The notes beneath the pieces are model-generated. The model did no database searches, was not told where the DNA came from, and worked only from the letters and a program-made list of their open reading frames with translations. A DNA stretch of 64,000 nucleotides, taken from NCBI RefSeq assembly GCF_958295425.1, contig NC_081153.1, positions 13,979,001 through 14,043,000 of the forward strand, given 5' to 3'. A program made the translations under genes and the position numbers. Positions 29,901-48,579 of this stretch are shown here, piece after piece. The DNA is from Solea solea (Eukaryota > Chordata > Actinopteri > Pleuronectiformes > Soleidae). Each line of letters begins with the position of its first letter. The first letter of the stretch is position 1.

Positions 29901-32350
29901 CTACACTTTACATTTTTGACTGATTTTGGACGACATACTATACTATGACGTTTTTGACTGAATTTGGACGACATACTATACTATGACGTTTCTGACCGAT
30001 TTTGGACAACATACTATACTATGACGTTTTTGACTGATTTTGGACGACATACTGTAGTATGACGTGTTTGACTGATTTTGGACCACAAACTATACTATGA
30101 CGTTTTTGACTGATTTTGGACGACATACTATACTATGACGTTTCTGACCGATTTTGGACGACATACTATACTATGACGTTTTTGACTGATTTTTGACGAC
30201 ATACTATACTATGACGTTTCTGACTGATTTTGGACGACATACTATACTATGACATTTTTAACTGATTTAGGACGACATACTATAGTATGGCTTTTTTGAC
30301 TGATTTTTGACAACATACTATACTATGACGTTTTGACCGATTTTGGAGGACATACTATACTATGACTTTTTTGACAGATTTTTGACAACATACTATACTA
30401 TGACTTTTTTGACAGATTTTGGACCACATACTATACTATGACTTTTTTGACTGATTTTGGACGACACAATACTATGACTTTTTTGACCGATTTTGGACCA
30501 CATACTATACTATGACGTTTTTGACTGATTTTGGACCACAAACTATACTATGACGTTTTTGACTGATTTTGGACGACATACTATACTATGACGTTTCTGA
30601 CCCATTTTGGACGACATACTATAGTATGACATTTTTGACCGATTTTGGACGACATACTATACTATGACGTTTTTGACTGATTTTGGACCACAAACTATAC
30701 TATGAAGTTTTTGACTGATTTTGGACGACATACTATACTATGACGTTTCTGACCGATTTTGGACGACATACTATAGTATGACTTTTTGACTGATTTTTGA
30801 CGGCATACTATACTATGACATTTTTAACTGATTTAGGACGACATACTATACTATGACTGTTTTGACTGATTTTGGACGACATACTATACTTTGACGTTTC
30901 TGACCGATTTTGGACGACATACTATACTATGACGTTTCTGACCAATTTTGGACGACATACTATACTATGACGTTTTTGACTGATTTTGGACCACATACTA
31001 TACTATGACGTTTTTGACCGATTTTGGACGACATACTATAGTATGACTTTTTGACTGATTTTTGACGACATACTATACTTTACATTTTTAACTGATTTAG
31101 GCGACATACTATAGTATGACTTTTTTGACTGATTCTGCAAATGGTGTTCTTTTGTTACCAAGCTCCATATATGACCGCAGTTTGCCTGTGCGTGTGCATG
31201 TATGTGCGTGCTCGTTGTTTTGGTACCTGAGTTTTCCCATTACATGCCTGGCTGTGCCACAGGATACTTATTTCCCTACACACAGGTCTCAGCAGTCCCC
31301 TACTTCTCCATCTGTGACATCATTTCCTGCTCTATCAACCACACAGTCCAGGACCTCCACTGAGCTCCATCTGAGGGAACATGCCTCTGTGCTAATTTGG
31401 AAGATAGTAAGTTCCGAAAAGCATAATTCTCACACTCTCCAAAAGGGCAAAAAAAACCTCTCCTCTCACCTTTGTATAGCGTCCCTTCTTTTTGTTCAGT
31501 CAGTCTGTCACTCGTTCACACACAGCACGCAGTCACATTTAAATGAGAGAGGAAACTTTGGTGTGTCATGTGCCAAGAAGAACCAGACTGTGGGGAGAAA
31601 AAGACATTGGAAAAGGACAAGGAGAGCAGGAGTTGCATGAACAAATTATTATTATTTTTCTATAAGCCACTAATATGACCACAATTAAAATGTGAAATGT
31701 TCAGTATGTATCACATCACATGCACTTTTAATTCAAACAGTAACATAACAATAACAAATCAGTAACTACTTTTTTTCTTCTACCATTTTAATCTAAATTG
31801 AACCGATTTAACTGACTGAATATAAAGACTCAAATATTCATTACTATCCTCCTGTATCTTTTCATAGGTTATAAAACTTGATGAACATACAAACATACAA
31901 GACGTCAGTGTGACACAAGCAAACTAATCACAGTTTTTGATCTGGTTGGTGGATGCCGCATTATTTTATTGTTATATCAATATCAAGATGTTGATGTGCG
32001 ATTGAGGCGTTTCCTTTCTTGAGCACTAGGTTGTATACTTACTGAAGAATGATTGTAAGAGTACTTCTAATATTGTAATAATATCTATGCAATATCTAAA
32101 CCAACTTAATAAAGAATAAAATAAACTGTTCAACAGTCTGTGACACTCCAAAGGCTCCAGGGTGTGTCCCCAGCACAGAAGCAGTCCTCCAGTTCACAGT
32201 CTGTGGAGCTTCTCCCCCAGCAGACTTCAGCAAAGACTATTGTACTTGCCACAACTATAAAAATATCTCCAGCATCTTGCTGCACACATCAAAAGCACCC
32301 AAGCTGCCTTAAAAAAATTGAGCCTGCACTGTTCTCTCCTGCAGGCAGCC

Positions 32351-32351
<1 letters not shown>

Positions 32352-32393
<42 letters not shown>
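32352..32393. repeat. (TG)n microsatellite
   Basis: Pure TG run of about 42 bp. Confidence 0.95.
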
Positions 32394-32396
<3 letters not shown>

Positions 32397-32500
32397 TCTT
32401 TTCTCGTCCACTTCCAGTCAGTTGTTGAGATCAACTCAAGATATCTTTATCCCTGCACCACCTCCACCTCCTGGATGGAAATGGTGTTAAATGTGATGTG

Positions 32501-32502
<2 letters not shown>

Positions 32503-32544
<42 letters not shown>
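32503..32544. repeat. (TG)n microsatellite
   Basis: Second pure TG run of about 42 bp, only ~110 bp from the first. Confidence 0.95.
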
Positions 32545-32545
<1 letters not shown>

Positions 32546-35292
32546 ATGTGTTCCCATATACAGACACCGGCTGTGAAAAGCAGTAGAGAAAAGCACTTGG
32601 CTGGCCTCATTACAACTTCTGGGAGACTTCACGCTGAGTGACTGTTTGACAGAAGCCCAGGGCTGCAGCCAGCAGGGGGGCAGCTCTTCTTCTCATCCAT
32701 AAGGACACACTTATCAAATCAGATTAGGGTTACAACTGATTATGTGAGCACAAATTCTTCCACAGCAGTTGGCAAAGCCCCCTGCCCTCATTAGTGTCCA
32801 TTTGATTGGGTTTCAGCCAAACGAACACATAAAAAGCACTGTCTATCATTGTCATGACATTGGTATCAAATAAAACTACTCACAGTGAAGTTTGGTGGAG
32901 TTGTTTTTTTGATTTGTTTTGTTTTGTAAGTGATTGCATTGAGTTTGATCGTCATCCTTATATGATGTTGTTTATCTTCTCTCAAAGATGAAATAGATTC
33001 TTGTGTGTGTTGTTGCTGCTGCTTTGCTTGTTCTTGTCAAGAGCTCAGAAGCATTTGATAGTGAGTGAGGGGAAAAAAACAAAGGGTAAAACCCGCACAA
33101 ATGAAGCAACTGTATTTGTCATTTCTCATCTTTCGTTATAAAATGTGCTGCCATCATTTTGCTCTCCCCTGGGGGGGCAATTGACAGAATATCATCAAAT
33201 CTGATTATACACAACAAGCAGGTCAAAAATAAGAAATGTGCAAGCTGTTCGTACTTATCAGTTGTATTGACTTGTTGACTCTAAACTTGTTCTCTGCAAG
33301 TCCCTCAGCACCAGAGACATTTGTCCAACATGGACACACCAGAGAGGAATAACTGTGCTGTGAATGTGATGGATTCCTCCACGTGACTAATGTGAATAGA
33401 TGCATTGATTAATAACTATGCTTAAAAATGACCATTAAACTTAGTTTGTGTGCTAACATTTCCGAAGACAAATTATCAAGCAAATGTACATTTTCACCTC
33501 ATGGTGGCACTATGGAGCTTACCCTTATATGGACATCCTGCTGGTGTGTGTCAAATTATTTTTTTCATCTTCTTATTGAGTCAAAGTTATGATTCATTTT
33601 ATAGCACATTTTTAGTGGTGATATGCAAGAAGTCACAAAAATAAGACCGTTTTTTTTGTTCATAAAAATGAGCCAAGTGAATTTTGAACTGCGACGTATT
33701 CCCAAATTTCACAAATGCAATCCAATTTTTAACATTCTGAGTACTTTTTGCTCAGGTGGGTTTAGATAGTTGGTGAAAATGAAAAAAAAACACATTTTCA
33801 TCAGATTGCCTAGGTTGTGCTGAAAAAGGCTGTAAAGGTAAACGTGTTTCCACTGAGAACGAGCAGCAACAATGTCTCTGCTCCTCCAGCTGGAATAACA
33901 GAGGCCATCGGCCGGGATCAGCAGAGCAAAAATGATTGCATTAACCCTGACAAAGATGACTGTAGCAGAGAGACAAACTATGACTTTGACAAACCATGCA
34001 GTGAAATTGATTTCAGTGTCCAACCCCAACTGTTGCCTGATCTCAGCTATTGGAGTGATGAATCTGAAGATCTTATCTATCTTCACTGGTGGTGGTGGTG
34101 GTGGTGATTGATTGGAGAATCATTCAGAGACTCCTGCAATCAGAGTCCGCGTTTACGAGCATTACACAGGTGCACCGGCACTAATGCATTTCTAATGGGC
34201 TGAGTGAGGATGGGTCTGCGAGGTGCATTCACTCTGCATGACGAGAAACAGGTCAGTCACATTTACGAGTCTCAGCAATTAGCATAGAGTAAAGTGTTGG
34301 ATGTTTTTTTTGCCCTTAGAAAAAGCACTGAGATGAATCTACAAATCTATAACTGAAACTGAAAGCTCCAGGAAAGCACTTTAAGAATATGTGTTATGAA
34401 ACATGGGAACCAAAACCTCTTAGTAAAGTTAGTAATATTTGAGATATCTCTGTGTGTGTGTGTCAGAAAAGGTTCCTATTGGAAACTGTAATAAGACACT
34501 TCTTATCCAGAAAAAACAAATCCTGTTAGCTGTCTAATTAGAACACTGAATAATGGTGGCAATATTCCAGCTCCTTTACTTTTTTTTCTTTCTCCATTTT
34601 GTCACATTCTTTTGTGCCAGGAAACTCTCGAACTGTCAAAAAGAAATAAACGAAAGCTAACAGAGCACAAAGTGTCCCACGGTGACCTGTCATCTCTGCG
34701 TCTCACTTCTTTCTTTAACGTGTACTTGTTATTTAAACTCCACAATGGCGTTTTCTTCTCTTTTTTTTTTTTAATGTCCTCTTTATGTCACTAAACCACA
34801 CTCATCTCCCTCCTGTTCCCACTTTAACACACACACATGCACACGCAGGCACGTCAAAATCCTGTGTTGTATTGTGGGGAAAAGCTCTCAGCAGGTTAAA
34901 CATGTAATATGCAAGTCTTTTTGTTCTTGTTTGTGTCTCTCTGGATCTAATTCTGGTGAAGTTTGACACCACCTGATGCTGTTAAATAGATGCTTACTTT
35001 GCTGTAAACAAGGATCATTCAGGAGGAGGAGGAGGTAACAACTCACCTTATGTTCTACACATATTCATGCTTTGATCAAGATGATGTGTGGGATATGAGA
35101 GGACCACAGGGCGAGTCTGATCCAAGGCCAAATGTTTCCTGTGTAGTGATCTCATTGTCTCATATTACTGGTGATATACAGTGATCAAAACCAATGTGTC
35201 TAAATCCATCCACTGGTTCTATTTTCCATCTCCCCTCCTCATTTATTTCCTTTGTTCTGCACAGGTTTGTCAGAGTATGTGAAGAAAAAAGA

Positions 35293-35309
35293 GGGGGGGG
35301 GGGGGGGGG
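35293..35309. repeat. Poly-G tract
   Basis: Seventeen consecutive G on the plus strand after a purine-rich stretch. It could form a G-quadruplex or be a sequencing-length artefact. Confidence 0.9.
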
Positions 35310-35662
35310 ATCAATACGAAAGAGAAAAGTTTCCCATCGGGCCAATTTCTTTCAAGCTGCATTGTGTGGGACTGACACAAGACTAAGGTGAGCCAGATAC
35401 AGCTCTGTGCGTCTATATTTACTGGTGCGAGAACCTGCCAAGTGTGTGTAGGATGACAGCTGGCATAGTGCTTCAGCAGAGAAATATCATCAAGATGGTG
35501 AACTGCCACAGCCGAGGAACAGGCTGAAGAACTACTCATGCAGATCTCAGGTATGAGTCTCTGATGTTTCAGATGCCCTGGGTGCTTTCAGTCGAGAGTT
35601 ATTAAGGTGACAGAATCTGCAGAGTTTTTCCCTCTACATGGTAACAACTAAACAACTAACCC

Positions 35663-35694
<32 letters not shown>
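35663..35694. repeat. (TG)n microsatellite
   Basis: Pure TG run of about 32 bp in the spacer left of PEX1. Confidence 0.95.
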
Positions 35695-35695
<1 letters not shown>

Positions 35696-35915
35696 TTTTA
35701 CCTGCGATGCTCTGCTTGTTTGCCGACATGTTAACGCACAGATTGCTGGACCCTCACACAGCTGAATAATGTTGCTAATGTGCCACACCTGTGTAGATCC
35801 ACTAGTTAATGTGATTAATGTGATTTTTACAGCCATCTTTAATCAAAATGGGTGAAAGCACAATATTTATACAGTTATTTCATTTAGCAAAGTCCCTTCT
35901 AACCCCATCATTGTT

Positions 35916-36012
35916 CAAGATTCAAGATTCAAGAGGTTTATTGTCATATGTTCAGTTAAGACAGACGTCACACTGCACAATGAAATTCTTACTTTGCACA
36001 TCTCCCTGGTCA
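35916..36012 (+). mobile_element. Candidate retroelement 3' tail (fish interspersed repeat)
   Basis: The segment has a tripled ATTCAAG motif, GGTTTATTGTCATATG, then AATGAAATTCTTACTTTGC and an A-rich end. I recall closely similar sequence as a common dispersed repeat in teleost genomes, usually a truncated non-LTR element end. Class and orientation are tentative. A repeat-library search would settle it. Confidence 0.45.
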
Positions 36013-36213
36013 CACACAAAGAGAGAAAAAAAAAAAAGAAATAAAAATATATATATAACTTAACAAGTTAAAAATGTACAGACTAAAAAAACTAAATTAA
36101 AATTAAAATGAAAAATGGAATCTAAGAACAGATCCAAGGACAATATTGCACGATTGTGACTCAATTATTACCGTTTGTTCTTCATCTAATTTCTTCCGGT
36201 AAATCTGTCCACC

Positions 36214-36450
36214 TTAAAGCTCCAGTGTGCAACTTCTGTCGCCAATAGTGTCGCTGTCATGTTTCCACCATCCCTCCCATCAGCCGTGGTGTGTCACTCT
36301 GTGTCACCACAGACACAAAAAACACTGCTTGACTGAGGATCACGGAGAGGCTCGTGGAGCTGACGGGTGTAATTGACGTTGTATGAAATCAACCGGTTTG
36401 AATTTAACAGACATTAGTTGATATTTAAAAGTTACACATCAGAGCTTTAA
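36214..36450. mobile_element. Candidate MITE bounded by TTAA with inverted ends
   Basis: The left end begins TTAAAGCTCCAGTGTGCAAC. The reverse complement of the right end begins TTAAAGCTCTGATGTGTAAC, about 22 bp with roughly four mismatches. The 237-bp element is bounded by TTAA on both sides and has no coding capacity. It resembles a short TTAA-bounded fish repeat related to the one at 60311. Assignment to a piggyBac-type family is inference from TTAA alone. Confidence 0.55.
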
Positions 36451-37021
36451 ACTGGAGGACACAAGTCCCATACATTGAACACATTTAAATGTTGAGACGA
36501 ACATAGGACAAAAGTTGAGCATTTCCTTTGTGAGCGTTTAAGAGTATTCAAGCTGACTGTAAGTGTATATTTGACTCATTATCCAGTCCCAGCATATGCT
36601 CACTTGTGATGAAGCCAGCAGACATTTCTCTGACTAATATACTGTTATGTTGCACCTGTGAGGTTCTCCTCATTATTGGCTGACTTACCTACAGACTTTG
36701 AGTAAAAACACCTGTATGGCTTGTGTTGTGTCTAATATATTCTATCTACATTAGCAAATCACATCTCTGTAAACATTTTAAAACCATACCTGAATCATCT
36801 TGTGGTTGGTGTGGAGGTTAGCGCACCAACCAAAGACCCGTAGGTGAGAGAGTGAATGGTTGTTTGTCTCTGTGTGACCCTGCATTTTGCCCTGTGTCAG
36901 GATCAAGCTGGAGATGACGAATATATATATTGGTATGTTGATAAAACAAGAGCTAAGGCTATTTGCAGCCACTAGATGGAGACAAAGAAGAAAATAGAGG
37001 ATAAATTGAAGATGTCCACAT
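36451..37021. other. Spacer downstream of PEX1
   Basis: AT-rich DNA with no recognisable exon, RNA gene or element. The open frame at 36778-37137 on the minus strand overlaps the PEX1 3'UTR and has no protein-like features. Confidence 0.5.
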
Positions 37022-37027
37022 TTTATT
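37022..37027 (-). terminator. PEX1: PEX1 poly(A) signal AATAAA
   Basis: The minus-strand hexamer lies about 140 nt after the PEX1 stop codon (37168-37170), in a typical position for a short 3'UTR. Confidence 0.55.
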
Positions 37028-37167
37028 ACATCATCATGAATAGTATAATTATGTACAGTATTAACATTTTCACATTCAAGTAGAAAAACCCTACTTATAT
37101 TAATCATATTAATCACATTAATTATATTAATTTGCATCGAACAATTCCATTACATATTAATGCTTGT

Positions 37168-46305
<9,138 letters not shown>

Positions 46306-46527
46306 AATGTCTCCATTGCATGTGTTGCTCTGTAAAAGTCAATGCTGTTGCCCCATCCATCGATGTCTCTGAACGCACCGAGCCAGACAAAAGCAGTCGA
46401 TGCGGATGCCGAGCATCCTTTTCAAAATAAGATATGTTCACGCTGAACCACAGTAGGTGCAAAGCTCAAGGAACACGCAATGAGCTTTTATTTTGAAGTG
46501 AACCAAACAACAGTTACTTCCAGAAAC
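46306..46527. promoter_or_regulatory. Bidirectional PEX1/RBM48 promoter interval
   Basis: Only 222 bp separate the divergent start codons of PEX1 (46305, minus) and RBM48 (46528, plus). The interval has no evident TATA box in either direction and must hold both 5'UTRs and start sites. The same head-to-head arrangement is known for the human genes. Core elements cannot be assigned by eye. Confidence 0.75.
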
Positions 46528-48458
46528 ATGGCGGCGTGTGGTGGTAATAGTTCGGGCTGTTGGGTCCCTCCAGAGGTTTATAAACACCACGAACAGCGAA
46601 AAGTATGCATTTCAAGACCAAAGTACAGAGAGGGGAGGAGAGCGAAAGCAGTTAAGGTAAGCGAATCATAATATCTGCTTAACTAGAACTAGAAAAACAC
46701 AGACGTTTAGCAATGCTTCGCATTTGCCCGAAGGTAAACGTCACTTGAACAGTGTAAATAATCAGTATTTACAAAGTCATTAACATCTTGGTTAGTAGTT
46801 TTGCTCTTACACCTCAGCCAGGTGTCTGAAAGTACACTGCAGAACAATACGTTGTGGACGAAGAGGAGTAGCAGCTATTATTAGTGACACATCATTCCAA
46901 GTAAAGGTTGCATTTGTAGAAAGAGAAGTCCGAGGTTGAGCCTTCCAAAAACTGGTTTAGAGACTGATTTTGAGACCAAGACTTGAGTTCTAGGACATCA
47001 AAGCAAGTGTCATACATTTTAATGTGCTTTATCATCAGGTGTACACCATAAATTTGGAGTCCCATTACCTGATGGTGCAAGGAGTCCCAGCCATTGGAGT
47101 GATGACAGAGCTGATCCAGCTGTGTGCCCTGTATGGAGCTGTGGAGGAGTATCGACCTCTGGATGAGTATCCTGCTGAGGAGTTTACAGAGGTCTACCTT
47201 GTCAAGTTCCAGAAACTCACCAGTGCCAGGTTTTTAGATCCGACTTCACACTGTTTATCACGCTGCTCTGGCAAAGTTAAAAATACTTTGCCAGAGCAAT
47301 ATATATATGTATATGTATATGTGTGTGTGTATGTATATATATATATATATATGTTATATATATACACATACACATATGTATATTTATATATATATTGTTT
47401 TCTGTAAATCTTGTTTTTCAGAGCAGCTAAACGACATATGGATGAAAAGAGCTTCTATGGTGGTGTGCTGCATGTGTGCTATGTCCCAGAATATGAGAGT
47501 GTGGAAGACACCAGATTAAAACTGCTGGACAGAAGGAGATATATAATGAGGACTGCTCGAAATAAAGGTGAAATTAACTATCAATAAAGATGTACTAATA
47601 AAGATGACAATGTGTAGGAAGAAGCTGTAGTAACAATATATGTATTGTATTTCACTTTTATATACTTTTTACATGCTAGTCCTGGAAAAATTTTAATATT
47701 TTTTTTATTTGTATGTTTTGATAAATCTGTTTTTGGTTTCTTCAAAATTTAAAGCGAGACAAAGGGAAGACAAAGATGAAGGAACTGAGGAGCCCTCGAC
47801 ATCAAACACAGCCACCACATCAGAGAAGATCATCTCCCAACAAGATCAAAGGCTTCACAATAATAATATAGAAGAGAGTCCAAACTCAGACCATTATTCA
47901 GACTTTCCTTTACTGCCATCACCTCCCCATGAACACCATTATCTTGTTCACAAAAATCAACATGGGACTATGCACACAGAAGATAAAATGGGGACATTAT
48001 ACAATGCCGTAATCGACACAAAACAACGGCCAGCAAAGAAAAGCATTAGTCAAATCTCCTCAGACAGAGAAAAAAGCAGAGAACACAGATCGACTCCAAA
48101 TCAGGCTTCTGCAGTCAGATTTATCCCACGGACCACTCACTTGGAAAACAGGAAACGCAAAATGAAAGACGCTGTGGATCACGCTTGTACAGAGTTGCCT
48201 GGAAAAAATGACCGTTTGATAGGGCCAAAGCTGCCTGAACCACCTAAACTAGACATGGAGGATCATTCATTGAACACAACTGCCATGCTAATCAGGAATA
48301 CAATGAAACAGGTAACTAATAATCTGAATCAGAAAAACATTGCTGTCATCGATTCTTTCATTCGAGTCAAACTAAACCAGTGTCATCTTTCTCAGGTGGG
48401 ATCAGTTCCTGACGTCAAACCAGTGGAGAAAAAGATGAAACCACGTCGTCGGATATGA
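46528..48458 (+). CDS. RBM48: RBM48, RRM protein of the minor spliceosome, 4 exons
   Basis: RBM48 binds ARMC7 and acts in U12-type intron splicing in the nucleus (known for the family). Exons 46528-46656, 47039-47229, 47422-47567 and 47755-48458 total 1170 nt, 389 aa, close to human (about 367). The start MAACGGNSSG was chosen because it precedes the conserved KYREGRRAKAVK. The RRM (about 44-125) reads VYTINLESHYLMVQGVP, then EYPAEEFTEVYLVKFQ and RHMDEKSFYGGVLHVCYVPE. A low-complexity polar region follows. The C-terminus holds the conserved blocks VRFIPRTTHLENRKRK, IGPKLPEPPKLDMEDHSLNT and the terminal PRRRI. Intron 2 carries a TA/TG microsatellite at 47300-47395. The gene diverges from PEX1 and converges on CLXN. 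Confidence 0.96.
47300..47395. repeat. TA/TG-rich microsatellite in RBM48 intron 2
   Basis: Imperfect mix of ATATGT, TGTGTG, TATATA and ACACAT units lying within 30 bp of the exon 3 acceptor at 47422. Confidence 0.9.
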
Positions 48459-48491
48459 TCACATTAGCTCATGTTCCTGTGGCAAATTGGT

Positions 48492-48497
48492 TTTATT
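48492..48497 (-). terminator. CLXN: CLXN poly(A) signal AATAAA
   Basis: Minus-strand hexamer about 83 nt after the CLXN stop codon and only 34 bp from the RBM48 stop codon on the other strand. Confidence 0.6.
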
Positions 48498-48579
48498 TGA
48501 AAAAAATGTCATCACATTTAAACCAACAGTAAACTTTTGTATTTAAGAAGGTGCAGTGAAAAATACACCTTTTTTTTTT

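Larger units (their letters stand above)
1989..31137 (+). repeat. 29 kb tandem array of a 38-bp satellite unit
   Basis: The whole interval is head-to-tail copies of one 38-bp unit, about 770 copies by length. Each unit has an 18-base block, ACGACATACTATACTATG, then a spacer in three main forms (ACGTTTTTGAC, ACTTTTTTGAC, ACGTTTCTGAC), then TGATTTTGG, CGATTTTGG or AGATTTTGG. The period was checked by the spacing of successive TGACG words, for example 2041 to 2079. A few units are 37 or 39 bp through T-run changes. The commonest variant changes the block to ACTATAGTATG, making the 14-mer CATACTATAGTATG a perfect palindrome. Other variants are GACAACAT, GATGACAT and GACCACAT at the CpG of GACGACAT. 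The first (1989-2025) and last units are degenerate. Variants recur in fixed order over kilobases, so the array has grown by large tandem duplications. No unit is inverted except in four embedded fold-back segments. Open frames of about 60 codons on the minus strand are by-products of the period. Confidence 0.98.
31138..35915. other. Gene-free spacer between the satellite and PEX1, left part
   Basis: The satellite stops inside a unit near 31137 and unique-looking DNA begins. Longer open frames (31116-31640, 32140-32490, 33817-34107) lack recognisable domains. One starts in satellite sequence, one runs through a TG microsatellite, and one ends in a TGG run. I see no splice-supported exon. Microsatellites are listed separately. 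A small undetected gene is possible. Confidence 0.5.

Noticed and set aside
1989..31137. Regular short repeats reminiscent of a CRISPR array
   Set aside because: Units are contiguous with no unique spacers, there are no cas genes, and the surrounding genes are vertebrate.
31116..31640. Longest open frame (174 codons) in the left spacer
   Set aside because: It begins inside the last satellite units, shows no domain, and has no splice-supported neighbours.
33817..34107. Open frame of 96 codons with acidic protein-like composition
   Set aside because: It ends in a TGG repeat (poly-Trp), has no known domain, and overlaps an equally long antisense frame.
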